A DNA stretch of 41,914 bases from Siccirubricoccus deserti. GTDB lineage: Bacteria; Pseudomonadota; Alphaproteobacteria; Acetobacterales; Acetobacteraceae. Each line of letters starts with the position of its first letter. Position 1 is the first letter of the stretch. The notes under the pieces are model-generated. The model was not told the DNA's origin and did no database searches. It saw only the letters and a program-made list of their open reading frames with translations. This document shows positions 23,321-34,173 of this stretch, piece by piece. Position numbers and translations under genes: made by a program. The DNA is taken from NCBI RefSeq assembly GCF_014283215.1, contig NZ_JACOMF010000040.1:1-41914 (forward strand). The letters run 5' to 3'.

Positions 23321-23425
23321 AGCCGGCATGCAGGGACATATTGCCGTGGCGGTTTCCGTGGGTCACGTCGGATGGAAATCGCTCCAGCGGTCCGTTGTGC
23401 GGCGGATCGGCATCGAAGGAGACAG

Positions 23426-23896
23426 ATGATGGAAAACCTGCCGTTGCCCGAGGCCGATGCGATCACCACGGCTGCGGTGAAGGACTGGTTGTCCCGCTTT
23501 GCCGCCTGCGTGCGGGAGGTCGATTACGCCAGCGCCTATCCCTTCTGGCACGATGGCATCGTCATCTTCGGCACCTATCAGGAACTCGTTCGCAGCCGCC
23601 GGGCCTGGACCGACACGCAATGGGACAATGTCTGGCCGCGTACCGCTGACTTCGCCTTCGACCTGGCGAACACCCTGGTGCTCGCCTCTCCGGATGGGGT
23701 GATGGCGGTGGCGGTGACGCCCTGGACCAGCACCGGCTTTCACCCGGACGGCACCGCCTTTCCACGACCAGGGCGCGCGACCATCGTGCTGGCGAAGCAG
23801 CCCGACGGGCGCTGGGTCGGGGTGCACAGCCATATGTCGCTGCAGCGTGGCGTGCCGCAGGACAGCCACGGCCGGCGCCCCGTCAAGGCGCGGTAA
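23426..23896 (+). CDS. NTF2-like (SnoaL/DUF4440-type) small protein
   Basis: Encodes 156 residues from the ATG at 23426, with GAAGGAGA just upstream; the upstream in-frame ATG at 23300 would have no such site. The protein has the cone-shaped NTF2 fold pattern: a first helix (VKDWLSRFAACVREVDYASAYPFW), then HDGIVIFGTYQ, then strands ending in GRWVGVHSHMSLQRG. Such proteins bind or isomerise small molecules, or are orphan enzymes; no catalytic motif can be read. No operon partner. Confidence 0.65.
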   Translation: MMENLPLPEADAITTAAVKDWLSRFAACVREVDYASAYPFWHDGIVIFGTYQELVRSRRAWTDTQWDNVWPRTADFAFDLANTLVLASPDGVMAVAVTPWTSTGFHPDGTAFPRPGRATIVLAKQPDGRWVGVHSHMSLQRGVPQDSHGRRPVKAR

Positions 23897-23971
23897 GCCG
23901 TGCCGCCAAAACCTTCGTCATGACCCGCCGCGCCGGCATTGCCTGCGCGAGCAGGCGCCGGCGACCCCAGG

Positions 23972-24270
23972 GCGGATGGCGAGGAGGATGCGCTGCGGGC
24001 GGCCAGCCTGGAAACCGTGCGGGAAATGGCGGCGGCTGGGGCCCGGGGGTCACAGCCTGGGGCCGCTGCTGGCGGTGCGGGCGGTGGATGCCCGGCTCGT
24101 GCTGCGGCATTTTGCCCCGGGGTACCGGCGCGCCGCATCGGCATGGCCGGGCGGAAGGTCTTGCCGCGGGTGGCCGCGATCCGGCGGCTGGGTGGTCTGG
24201 TGCGGGACAGCCTGCCAGAGGGGATGCGGCCGGTCGCGGCGCCTCCGCGCGGGCGGCCGGCGCCGGCCCT
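23972..24270 (+). pseudogene. C-terminal remnant of a LysR-family (OxyR-like) regulator
   Basis: The frame from about 23972 gives EDALRAASLETVREMAAAGA; a second frame gives HSLGPLLAVRAVDARLVLRH and FAPG; a third, from about 24120, gives PARRIGMAGRKVLPRVAAIR and RLGGLVRDSLPEGMRPV. In this order they match the end of LysR substrate-binding domains of the OxyR type (ATSLETLRxMVAAGxGVTLLP..., RxIGLxWR..., xxxL..LI). At least two indels break the frame and no helix-turn-helix domain is found upstream, so the gene is dead. I see nothing else in the 23897-24273 gap. Confidence 0.55.
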
Positions 24271-24273
24271 GGT

Positions 24274-24849
24274 TCAGCTCTCCAGCTCGGAATCCCAGTA
24301 CAGGTAGTCGCGCCAGCTCTGATGCAAGTAGTTCGGTGGGAACGACCGTCCGTTCTCCTGCAGCTCCCAGCTCGTCGGCTGCCGTGGCACATGGCGCGGA
24401 TGCATGTGGCACTCACGCGGCAGGCGATTCCCCTTGCGCAGGTTGCAGGGGCCGCAGGCGGTGCAGACGTTTTCCCAGGTGGTACGGCCGCCGCGGCTGC
24501 GCGGGATCACATGGTCGAAGGTCAGGTCGTGGGTCGGCCGCCCCTCGCCGCAGTACTGGCATTCGAAATGGTCGCGCAGGAAGACATTGAAGCGGGTGAA
24601 GGCCGGGCGGCGGGCCGAGGGAATATATTCCTTCAGCGCGATGACGCTCGGCAGCCGCATCGACAGGGTCGGCGAATGCACCTCCGTCTCGTACTCATTG
24701 AGAACCGAGACACGATCGAGGAACACCGCCTTCACCGCATCCTGCCAGCACCAGATGGAGAGCGGGAAATAGGATAGGGGTCGGAAATCCGCGTTCAGGA
24801 CGAGCGCCGGAAAGCCCTGGCCACCGATGAACGTACTGCCGTCAGGCAA
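24274..24849 (-). CDS. HNH endonuclease
   Basis: Encodes 191 residues. The N-terminal half (GGQGFPALVLNADFRPLSYF and PLSIWCWQDAVKAVFLDRVS) is typical of a conserved stand-alone HNH family. The HNH motif follows: FECQYCGEG (first CxxC), LTFDHVIPRSRGGRTTWEN with the catalytic DH and the Asn, and ACGPCNLRKGN (second CxxC). These zinc-linked beta-beta-alpha nucleases cut DNA in defence, repair or mobile-element settings; nothing next to it shows which. An ordinary chromosomal member shared by many alphaproteobacteria is likely. Confidence 0.85.
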   Translation of the reverse strand: MPDGSTFIGGQGFPALVLNADFRPLSYFPLSIWCWQDAVKAVFLDRVSVLNEYETEVHSPTLSMRLPSVIALKEYIPSARRPAFTRFNVFLRDHFECQYCGEGRPTHDLTFDHVIPRSRGGRTTWENVCTACGPCNLRKGNRLPRECHMHPRHVPRQPTSWELQENGRSFPPNYLHQSWRDYLYWDSELES

Positions 24850-24990
24850 GCGCCGCTCCCTGTCAGGGGCGGGGCCGACCAGTGCTGGGGCCTGCCTCGG
24901 CGGAAAGGCCCCAAATACTGTGGCGCCGCCGATTCCTCACGCCATTCTTGCCAGCCCCCATGCCGCGGCGCAACAGGCGCCAGGATTGTT

Positions 24991-25653
24991 TCACCCGGCC
25001 GTCACACCGAAGCCTCGCGCCAGTGCCGCGGCGCCGGCCGCCAGCCCTACCTCGTCGATGCCATGCGCGAGGCCGGGGCGGTACAACGCCTCCACCGGCA
25101 CCCCGGCCGCCCGCAGCGCCTGTTCGGCCATGCGGCCCGCCGTTACCGGAACGATATCGTCGGCCTCGCCATGCACCAGCAGCACCGGCGGGCGCACGGT
25201 AATCTCCTCGGCCAGCCGCTCGCCTCCCAGCAGCGCGCCGGAATAGCCGAGCAGCGCGGCCGGGGCGACGCGGCGCCGCAGCCCGGTGAACAGGGTCATC
25301 ATGCAGCCCTGGCTGAAGCCCGCCAGGGCCATGGCCGAGTCCGGCAGGCCGAGTCGTGCCAGCTCGGCATCCAGGAAGGCATCCAGCACCGGCGCCACCG
25401 CGCGCACCTCGGCCTCGATCCGCGCCGTGCTCCGGTCCTGCAGGCTGAACCATTGCCGGCCATACGGCGCCATGTCGCAGGGCGCCGGCGCATCGGGCGC
25501 GACGAAGGCGGCATGCGGCACCGCCGCGGCCCAGTTCGGGGCAAGGCCGATCAGGTCCGCACCATCGGCGCCGAGTCCGTGCAGCACCACGACCAGCTGC
25601 CGCGGCGCGCCGCCCGCCAGGGGGCCGAAGCGGGGTCCATCCAGTCCGGCCAT
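24991..25653 (-). CDS. alpha/beta hydrolase (carboxylesterase/phospholipase family)
   Basis: Encodes 220 residues. Oxyanion loop VVVLHGLGADG at ~21-31, nucleophile S114 in LAGFSQGCMM, acid Asp in VHGEADDIVPV and His in GLAHGIDEV complete the serine hydrolase triad. Length and order fit the carboxylesterase/lysophospholipase (COG0400) family, which cleaves short acyl esters or thioesters. It is divergent from gluQ with 43 bases between the two starts, so both must share a tight promoter region. Confidence 0.85.
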   Translation of the reverse strand: MAGLDGPRFGPLAGGAPRQLVVVLHGLGADGADLIGLAPNWAAAVPHAAFVAPDAPAPCDMAPYGRQWFSLQDRSTARIEAEVRAVAPVLDAFLDAELARLGLPDSAMALAGFSQGCMMTLFTGLRRRVAPAALLGYSGALLGGERLAEEITVRPPVLLVHGEADDIVPVTAGRMAEQALRAAGVPVEALYRPGLAHGIDEVGLAAGAAALARGFGVTAG

Positions 25654-25696
25654 GCGGCTTGCTCCTGCTGTCGGCCCTCGCTACCGGGGTGGAGCG

Positions 25697-26638
25697 ATGC
25701 CCGCAACCGATCCAACAGCCGGCCCCGCTTCGGGTTCGCCACCCGCGCCGGGGCCGACGACCCGCTTCGCGCCGAGCCCGACCGGGCTGCTCCACCTTGG
25801 CCATGCCCATGGCGCGATCTTCGCCTGGCGCCGGGCGCGCGAGGCCGGCGGGCGCTTCCTGCTGCGCCTGGAGGATATCGACGCCACCCGCTGCCGCCCC
25901 GAGTACGCCGTCGCCATTGAGGCTGACCTGGCCTGGCTCGGCCTCGACTGGGATGGACCGGTGCGGGTGCAATCGGCCCATTGGCCGGAGTATCGCGTAG
26001 CGCTCGACCTTCTGGCGGCGCGCGGACTGCTCTACCCCTGCTTCTGCACGCGGGCGGAGATCCAGCGGGAGGTGGCGGCGGCCGGCCATGCCCCGCATGG
26101 GCCGGACGGCCCGCTCTACCCCGGCACCTGCCGGCGGCTGAGTACGGCCGAGCGACAGGCGCGGATCGCCGCCGGCACGCCCTATGCGCTCCGCCTCGAC
26201 ATGGCGGCGGCGCTGGAGGAGGTGCCGCGGGACCTGTCCTTCCATGAGCTGGGCGAGGGCCGGCTGCGCTGCGACCCGGGACAGTTCGGCGATGCGGTGC
26301 TGGCGCGGAAGGAAGTGCCCGGCAGCTACCACCTCTGCGTCACCCATGACGACGCGGCGCAGGGCGTGACCCTGGTGACCCGCGGCGCGGATCTGAAGCC
26401 GGCCACGCATCTGCACCGGCTGCTGCAGGCGCTGCTCGGCTGGCCGGAGCCGGCCTATGCCCACCATAAGCTGCTTACCGATGCCAGCGGCCGGCGCCTC
26501 GCCAAGCGCGACGGGGCGCCCACCCTGCGCGCCCTGCGCGAGGCCGGCCGCAGCCCGGAGGAGGTGCGCGCCCTGGCCGGGTTTCCCGGGCCGGTCCACA
26601 GTGGCGCAGCGTCCGGACATGAACGCACTCCGTTGTAG
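25697..26638 (+). CDS. gluQ: glutamyl-Q tRNA(Asp) synthetase
   Basis: Encodes 313 residues, the truncated GluRS paralogue without an anticodon-binding domain. The HIGH-like motif is HLGHAHGA in RFAPSPTGLLHLGHAHGA; the KMSKS-like motif is LAKRDG in DASGRRLAKRDGAPTL. The zinc site Cys-x-Cys...Tyr...Cys is present as YPCFCTRAE and LYPGTC. GluQ attaches glutamate to the queuosine base of tRNA(Asp) instead of to a tRNA 3' end. The start at 25697 follows GGTGGAGCG. The C-terminal helix (~270-313) ends in PVHSGAASGHERTPL. Confidence 0.93.
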   Translation: MPATDPTAGPASGSPPAPGPTTRFAPSPTGLLHLGHAHGAIFAWRRAREAGGRFLLRLEDIDATRCRPEYAVAIEADLAWLGLDWDGPVRVQSAHWPEYRVALDLLAARGLLYPCFCTRAEIQREVAAAGHAPHGPDGPLYPGTCRRLSTAERQARIAAGTPYALRLDMAAALEEVPRDLSFHELGEGRLRCDPGQFGDAVLARKEVPGSYHLCVTHDDAAQGVTLVTRGADLKPATHLHRLLQALLGWPEPAYAHHKLLTDASGRRLAKRDGAPTLRALREAGRSPEEVRALAGFPGPVHSGAASGHERTPL

Positions 26639-26646
26639 GCCCCTGG

Positions 26647-27255
26647 CTATCGCCAGACGCCCAGGATGTCCTCGGCCTTCGCGGTTTCCACCTGCTGCCC
26701 GAAGCGCTCGCTGTAGAGCGTCATCAGCGCATCATGCGTGCGATCGGAGGAGCTGCAGATGGCGTCGGTCGGGATGACGACGCGATAGCCCAGATCCACC
26801 GCGCCGAGCACGGTTGCCAGTACGCAGACATCGGTCTCCGCCCCGCTCACCACCAGCGTGTCGATCCCGCGCGCCCGCAGCCGGGAATGGAGCGTCCCGT
26901 CCTGCCAGGCTGAATAGGTCCCCTTGTCGAAGACCTCGGCGGGCGGCGTCAGGCGCGCAAGCGGCGCCACCAGATCCACCATCCCCGGCGCCAGCGCCTC
27001 CAGCGTCATCGAGGACCAGCGCTCATAGTAGCGGCGCCAGGCGCCTTCCGCCTGGTCCGGGCGGAGGGCCGGGATGAATCGGGTGAAGAGGGTCTGTCCC
27101 GGCCGTGCCTCGGCGAGGCGGGTCACCACCGGCAGCACGCGCTCCATCCAGGGCGTATGCCACTCGGTTTTCTCGGCGAAGATCCGCTGCATGTCGACGC
27201 AGAGATGCAGGCAACTCGCCGTCAATGGCCCGTGCGGAAGTCCACTCCTGGCCAT
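26647..27255 (-). CDS. isochorismatase-like cysteine hydrolase
   Basis: Encodes 202 residues of the isochorismatase fold. The catalytic triad is visible: D21 in LCVDMQ, Lys in VFDKGTYSAW, and Cys in GAETDVCVLATVLGAVD. The family covers nicotinamidases, isochorismatases and N-carbamoyl or ureido hydrolases; the presence of DVCV and the tail RTHDALMTLYSERFGQQVET is typical of broad cysteine hydrolases. Its neighbour on the same strand is NAD synthetase, 140 bases upstream, which would fit a nicotinamidase-like role, but that is inference. Confidence 0.8.
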   Translation of the reverse strand: MARSGLPHGPLTASCLHLCVDMQRIFAEKTEWHTPWMERVLPVVTRLAEARPGQTLFTRFIPALRPDQAEGAWRRYYERWSSMTLEALAPGMVDLVAPLARLTPPAEVFDKGTYSAWQDGTLHSRLRARGIDTLVVSGAETDVCVLATVLGAVDLGYRVVIPTDAICSSSDRTHDALMTLYSERFGQQVETAKAEDILGVWR

Positions 27256-27346
27256 GCCTTCTCCTCTCGTCCCCGCCGCCGATTAACCACTCTTCAATCG
27301 CCGGGCGGCTTGCTCCGCGAACCTTGGCTACGCGCCATGCGGCGCG

Positions 27347-27362
27347 GCGCCCCTTCGGGCGC
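27347..27362 (-). terminator. hairpin after nadE
   Basis: GCGCCC at 27347-27352 pairs with GGGCGC at 27357-27362 around CTTC, 33 bases beyond the nadE stop on the minus strand. The stem is short and there is no T-run, so this is tentative. Confidence 0.3.
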
Positions 27363-27394
27363 TCGGCGCGAAGGGAAAATTCATGCCGCTGGCA

Positions 27395-29437
<2,043 letters not shown>

Positions 29438-30015
29438 CGCGCTGGCAGGGCCGAGGGCATTGCGGAGATAAGGCGGCGGCGGGCGGGCGGTTCCGTCGCC
29501 GGCAGGGGGCGGCATCGCGGTCCGGTTGCTGTTCGAGGCATGTGCCTGATTTCCTCTCTCATCATCGGCCTTCGGCCTGAACCTCGTCCCTGGGCGCGTC
29601 CGGGCGCCTGACGACTCCGAACGCCGGCATCCGTGTCGTGCCCGTAGGATTCGCCGAAGCGGGCGTTCGGACAAGGCGGGACGCCTTCAGGCCGCGGGTT
29701 CGGGCAAAACGCCGCCATTCGCCGGCGGCCACCTGGGTGGCGCTGATTATTCATGCATGTTCATTCATCTTGCGATGTCGCGGCCGGTCAGGCTTCTGTC
29801 CGATGCGGGGCGGCCTCGCGCCGTTCCGGCAGAGGCATGAGCCATGACATTGACCGAGGCGGACCCAACTCCGAAAGGCCGGCTTCGCCGCCTGCCACCT
29901 TCCGGCTGTTGGGAGGTCCACTAGGCCGTGGCGCCGCCGGCGGCGGCCCGCCCCCGCCACCGGCCCGGGAGGGCAACCGGACCAGCAGGGCTGCGCCTCA
30001 GCCGGCCCGGCAGGA
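29438..30015. other. long intergenic region with no gene seen
   Basis: About 580 bases between nadE and the lipase, both transcribed leftwards. Open frames here are short and rich in Arg, Pro and Gly without domain patterns. A long-loop inverted repeat (CCGAACGCCGGC near 29617 and GCGGGCGTTCGG near 29658) and GC-clamped short repeats near 29930-29960 (GGCGCCGCCGGCGGCGGCC) are the only structure. It presumably carries the nadE promoter and the lipase terminator. I see no RNA gene. Confidence 0.5.
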
Positions 30016-31074
30016 TCAGATCAGGCCAAGGTCGTTGCCTATCCCCGCAAACTCATCGCGGACTGAAGTGAAGGCATCGTTCAGCCCGGCCACGGCACCG
30101 CCGCCGAGGTCCTGCGCCCAGCCCTCCAGCACCTGCTCCAGCACGCGCAGCCCGGCATCGCCGCTGGCGGGCGGGTCGCTGTTGTAGACATCCCGCAGGA
30201 AGGCCAGGCCCTCATTCCCCTGCGGTGCCGTCGGGATGAAGATATGCCCGCCACCGGCCGCCGCATCGGCCAGCTCCTGCACATAAAGCTCAGGTTCATG
30301 CCGCGCGGGATCGAGCTGCGACAGTGCCGCGACATCCGCCTCCGGCGCCAGCTGCCCGTCCCTGGTCGGCAACAGGATGATGTCGCCGCGGTTCTCGTAA
30401 TTCACCGTCAGCGAGCCGAGCGAGGCCAGCGCCTGTTCCTGGGTCAGGCCCGGCAGCTCCTCGGCCGCGCGCTGGGCGGCGAGTTCCGCGAGCTCGTCAT
30501 TGGCCCGCAGCACCTCACCGATCTCGGCCCGGTGCGCCCCGAGGTAGACAGCCGGATCATCGGCGATGACGTAATTGGTTGGCCGCGCATCTCCGCCCGG
30601 CGGCAGGATGGCGCCTGGTGAACCGAAGGTCGCCGCGTCATAGGTCAGCCCGCCCGGCTGGTCCGGGTGCGCCTGCATGTAGAGCTGGGCAAAGGCGCCG
30701 CCGAGGCTGTGGCCGGTAACCACCACCTGCTGGTAATTGCCCGACGCCGCTGCCGCGTCCACCGCCTGCACCAGATTGGCGAATAGCGGGAAGTCGCGGT
30801 TGATGCCGTTGAGGTCGGACTGGCTGTCGAGGCCATCGTCGCTGCCGCGGAAGGCGACGACGAGCGAGGTCTTGCCATCCAGCACCGCCTCGGTCACCGC
30901 CGCCGCGGCGTTCTGGTTGCGGTAGACGCCGCCGGCAAAGCTCTCGCCGGCCCCGAGGGTGATCGGCAGCTCCTGTGCCGAGAGCGGCGTGAAACCCGGC
31001 GGCAGGCCGGCGAGGGTGTCGGAATAGGCGGCAAGGGAAAGCTGCGCCAGGATGGCGTCGGTGGCGATGGTCAC
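30016..31074 (-). CDS. lipase (class 3-like alpha/beta hydrolase)
   Basis: Encodes 352 residues. I chose the GTG at 31074 because AGGAGA lies seven bases upstream and the protein then begins VTIATDAILAQLSLAAYSD, without the random Arg/Ser stretch of the longer open frame. The nucleophile elbow is GHSLGGAFAQ with S123 preceded by LVVAFRGSDD (the class 3 lipase VxFRG) and later ATFGSPGA. The Asp and His should lie in the C-half (HIFIPTAPQGNEG region), but I cannot fix them. No N-terminal signal peptide and no GGxGxD secretion repeats are seen, so export is unproven. It is separate from the fasciclin gene on the other strand. Confidence 0.75.
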   Translation of the reverse strand: MTIATDAILAQLSLAAYSDTLAGLPPGFTPLSAQELPITLGAGESFAGGVYRNQNAAAAVTEAVLDGKTSLVVAFRGSDDGLDSQSDLNGINRDFPLFANLVQAVDAAAASGNYQQVVVTGHSLGGAFAQLYMQAHPDQPGGLTYDAATFGSPGAILPPGGDARPTNYVIADDPAVYLGAHRAEIGEVLRANDELAELAAQRAAEELPGLTQEQALASLGSLTVNYENRGDIILLPTRDGQLAPEADVAALSQLDPARHEPELYVQELADAAAGGGHIFIPTAPQGNEGLAFLRDVYNSDPPASGDAGLRVLEQVLEGWAQDLGGGAVAGLNDAFTSVRDEFAGIGNDLGLI

Positions 31075-31309
31075 TGGGGATCTCCTGCCGGCCGGCGTGG
31101 CCGGCGCTGGGGCGGGGGCCTCTGCGGCCCGGATGAGTGGAGCAAACACCGCGCCGCGGGAGCGGTTCCGTTCGCGCCGCGGCTCGTCCTTGCAACGCCG
31201 AAATCGCGCCGGATTGAGCGTGGCGCGCCACCCGTGCCGGCGTTGGCGCGGTAGCGTTGGCCTGCTGGCGGCGGCCAACATGCCGCACCTGGATCCAAGG
31301 AGCAGCGCC

Positions 31310-31864
31310 ATGGGACACCTCCGAACGATCGCCACGCTGGCCGTCCTGGCACTCGCCGCAGGTCTGCCCGGCGTTGCCCGGGCGCAGCCCCAGAACTGTG
31401 CCGACGTCATCGCCCGCGACCGGCAGCTCAGCCGCGCCACCCAGGCGCTGAGCCGTACCGGCATCCTCGACAACCTTCGTGGTGTCGGCCCCTTCACCAT
31501 CTTCGCGGCTACCGACCAGGGCATTGCTCGCCAGCCGGAGAATCTCGGGGCGCTGCTGTTCCCACAGGAAGGCTCGGCCCGCGGCGGCCCCTCGATGGAT
31601 CCGGTGCTGGCGCCGAGCGTGGTCAATGCGCATATCGTCGATGGCCGCTACCCGGCGGCATCGCTGCGCCTTGGCCAGGTTCTCCGCAGCCGCAGCGGCG
31701 GCTCGATCGAGGTGGTGAGTAGCGGCAACGAGCCGGTGGTCCTGCGCGCCGGGCCCGGTGGCTTCTCGGTTGGCGCCACGCCGGGCGATGCGCGCATCAC
31801 CGAGGCTGATATTCCCTGCACCAGTGGCGTGATCCACAAGATCGACCACCTGCTGGTCCGCTGA
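31310..31864 (+). CDS. fasciclin-domain secreted protein
   Basis: Encodes 184 residues. Residues 1-26 form a signal peptide (MGHLRTIATLAVLALAAGLP then GVARAQ). A single fasciclin (FAS1) domain follows: GVGPFTIFAATDQGIARQPE, AHIVDGRYPAASLRLGQVLRS and ADIPCTSGVIHKIDHLLV, matching the FAS1 H1 (FTIFAPTD) and H2 (IHVIDxVL) boxes. AAGGAG lies seven bases upstream of the ATG. FAS1 proteins mediate adhesion or ligand binding at the cell surface. One base separates its stop from the DoxX gene, which is therefore cotranscribed. Confidence 0.85.
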   Translation: MGHLRTIATLAVLALAAGLPGVARAQPQNCADVIARDRQLSRATQALSRTGILDNLRGVGPFTIFAATDQGIARQPENLGALLFPQEGSARGGPSMDPVLAPSVVNAHIVDGRYPAASLRLGQVLRSRSGGSIEVVSSGNEPVVLRAGPGGFSVGATPGDARITEADIPCTSGVIHKIDHLLVR

Positions 31865-31865
31865 C

Positions 31866-32285
31866 ATGGTCTGGCCTGTCATCGCTGACCGCCTGCTTGC
31901 CGTGCTGCGCATCGTCGCGGCGCTGCTGTTCATGGAACATGGCACGCAGAAGCTGTTCGGCTTCCCAACGCCGATGGGCGGAGCGGGGCCGGCGATGTTC
32001 TCGCTGCTGTGGTTCGCGGCGGTGCTGGAGCTTGTCCTTGGCCTGCTGCTGCTGCTCGGCCTGTTCACCCGGCAGGCGGCCTTCCTCGCCTCCGGCGAGA
32101 TGGCCTTCGCCTATTGGATTGCGCATGCGCCCCGGAGCTTCTTCCCGGCGCTGAACGGTGGCGATGCCGCCATCCTGTTCTGCTTCGTCTTCCTCTATCT
32201 GATGGCAGCGGGCCCAGGAGCCTGGGCGCTGGACAATCTCCTCGGCTCCAGGTTCGAGCACGCTGACCGTACACACTCGGCCTGA
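31866..32285 (+). CDS. DoxX-family membrane protein
   Basis: Encodes 139 residues with four hydrophobic segments. The N-terminus LLAVLRIVAALLFMEHGTQK and the following LFGFPTPMGGAGPA are the DoxX signature, with HGTQKLFG in the first loop; segments follow at ~45-65, ~72-90 and ~105-125. DoxX proteins are quinone-linked membrane proteins of uncertain role, tied to thiosulfate oxidation in archaea and redox stress in bacteria. Operon with the fasciclin gene. Confidence 0.85.
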   Translation: MVWPVIADRLLAVLRIVAALLFMEHGTQKLFGFPTPMGGAGPAMFSLLWFAAVLELVLGLLLLLGLFTRQAAFLASGEMAFAYWIAHAPRSFFPALNGGDAAILFCFVFLYLMAAGPGAWALDNLLGSRFEHADRTHSA

Positions 32286-32397
32286 CGCGCTGCGGTGGCT
32301 TGTCAGCAGCAGCTATGGCAGGATTGCGCTGCCGCCTGCACGCCAATCCGCCGTAGCCTGTTGTCTACAGGGCGAGTTCAGCGCCTCAGCGGCCACT

Positions 32398-34029
32398 CTA
32401 ACGCTTCATTTGCTCCAGCCCATGCTGTTCCCTGACGGCGTGGAAACGCAGCATCGGCCATTCCTCCTCGGCCCGCTTGCGCCGCCAATCGGAACCGAAG
32501 AAGGCAACCAGGGCGCCGTCATGGTCCTCTCCGGCATCGCGCCGGTTGGTCTGGGCGAAGCGGTCGAGCGCGGTGCGGTCGTCGCTCGTCACCCAGCGCA
32601 TCATCGACCAGATGGTGTCCTGGAAGCCGGCAGGCACGCCGTATTCCACCTTCAGCCGTGACTGCAGCACATCGAGCTGCAGCTGACCGACCACGCCGAC
32701 CACCGGCAATGAGCCGTCCAGTGGCCGGAACAGCTGCACCACGCCTTCCTCGGCGAGTTGGTCGAGCGCGGTCTTCAGCTTCTTCGCCAGCATCGGATCC
32801 TCCAGCCGCACATGGCGGAGGATTTCCGGCGCGAAGCTCGGCACGCCGCGGAAGTTGAGCTGCTCGCCCTCGGTCAGGGTATCGCCGATGCGCAAGGTGC
32901 CGTGGTTGGCGACGCCGACGACATCGCCCGGCCAGGCCTCCTCGGCCACCTGGCGGTCCTTGGCGAAGAAGAACAGGGGCGCATTCACCGGCACCTGCTT
33001 GCCGGTGCGCACCTGCTTCAGCCGCATGCCCTTGACCAGCCGACCGGAGCAGAGCCGGACGAAGGCGACGCGGTCGCGGTGGTTGGGATCCATGTTGGCC
33101 TGGATCTTGAAAACGAAGCCGGTGAGCTTCTCCTCCGCCGGCAGCACCTCGCGCGGGTCGCCGGCCCGGGCGCCCGGCGGCGGGGCGTAGCGGGCGAGGC
33201 CGTCCAGCAGGTGGCCGATGCCGAAATCGCGCAGTGCGCTGCCGAAGAACACCGGGGTCAGCGTGCCCTGGCGGAAGGCCTCCAGGTCGAATTCGGGGCA
33301 GGCCGCCTCGGCCAGCGCGGCCTCCTCGCGCAGCGCCGCGGCGCGGGCGGCGCCGACCAGGGCATCCAGCTTCGGGTCGTCCAGCCCGGCCAGCTGGATC
33401 GCCCCGCTGTCATCCGCATCGACCGGCAGGAAATGCTTCTCCAGCAGGTCCCAGGTGCCGGCGAATTCGCTGGCCCGGCCGACCGGCCAAGCGACCGGTG
33501 CGGCGTCGAGCGCGAGGGTCGTCTCGATTTCGTCGATCAGCTCGAAGGGGTCACGCGCCTCGCGGTCCATCTTGTTGACGAAGGTGATGATCGGGATGTC
33601 GCGCAGCCGGCAGACCTCGAACAACTTCCTGGTTTGGCTCTCGATGCCTTTCGCCGCGTCGAGCACCATCACCGCGGCATCCACCGCGGTCAGGGTGCGG
33701 TAGGTGTCTTCGGAGAAATCCTCGTGGCCTGGGGTGTCGAGCAGGTTGAACACCAGCCCATCCCGTTCGAAGGTCATGACCGAGGTGGCGACCGAGATGC
33801 CGCGGTCCTGTTCGATCTTCATCCAGTCGGAACGGGTGCGGCGGGCATTGCCCTTGGCGCGCACCGCGCCGGCGAGCTGGATGGCGCCGCCGCGCAGCAG
33901 CAGCTTCTCGGTCAGGGTGGTCTTGCCGGCATCAGGGTGGGCGATGATGGCGAAGGTGCGCCGCCGGGCCGCCTCGGCGGCGACCTGCTCGCGCGCGCCG
34001 TCGGCGACGGCAGGGGTGAGGGCGTCCAA
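32398..34029 (-). CDS. prfC: peptide chain release factor 3
   Basis: Encodes 543 residues with a translational-GTPase G domain at ~24-290: P-loop AHPDAGKTTL, switch II DTPGHEDF, NKMD, and the RF3 signature RSDWMKIEQDRGISVATSVM. Domains II and III follow to the C-terminus. RF3 helps recycle RF1/RF2 from the ribosome after termination. The start is a TTG at 34029; no ATG lies nearby in frame, and AAGAGA is about nine bases upstream. The C-terminal stretch ends REQHGLEQMKR. Confidence 0.95.
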   Translation of the reverse strand: MDALTPAVADGAREQVAAEAARRRTFAIIAHPDAGKTTLTEKLLLRGGAIQLAGAVRAKGNARRTRSDWMKIEQDRGISVATSVMTFERDGLVFNLLDTPGHEDFSEDTYRTLTAVDAAVMVLDAAKGIESQTRKLFEVCRLRDIPIITFVNKMDREARDPFELIDEIETTLALDAAPVAWPVGRASEFAGTWDLLEKHFLPVDADDSGAIQLAGLDDPKLDALVGAARAAALREEAALAEAACPEFDLEAFRQGTLTPVFFGSALRDFGIGHLLDGLARYAPPPGARAGDPREVLPAEEKLTGFVFKIQANMDPNHRDRVAFVRLCSGRLVKGMRLKQVRTGKQVPVNAPLFFFAKDRQVAEEAWPGDVVGVANHGTLRIGDTLTEGEQLNFRGVPSFAPEILRHVRLEDPMLAKKLKTALDQLAEEGVVQLFRPLDGSLPVVGVVGQLQLDVLQSRLKVEYGVPAGFQDTIWSMMRWVTSDDRTALDRFAQTNRRDAGEDHDGALVAFFGSDWRRKRAEEEWPMLRFHAVREQHGLEQMKR

Positions 34030-34141
34030 ACTAGGATCTCTTTCTGAGGGGGTTCGCCCCCGATCTAGGCGCGGCAGGGCCGAAAGACCAGAAGCGAACG
34101 CGGCGGGAGCCGCTTCGGCGCTGGCCGACGGGCAGGAAATC

Positions 34142-34165
34142 CCCTGAAATCAGACACTTTCAGGG
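34142..34165 (-). terminator. hairpin after the VOC gene
   Basis: CCCTGAAA at 34142-34149 pairs perfectly with TTTCAGGG at 34158-34165, eight-base loop. It lies nine bases beyond the stop of the VOC gene, read leftwards, and before the prfC start. It is followed on the minus strand by GATTTCC, a poor T-tract. Confidence 0.5.
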
Positions 34166-34173
34166 TAGGAGAT

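Noticed and set aside
24274-24849. HNH gene as part of a phage or restriction system
   Set aside because: It sits alone among housekeeping genes with no methylase or phage genes near it.
32758-34047. 429-residue plus-strand frame opposite prfC
   Set aside because: Shadow of prfC.
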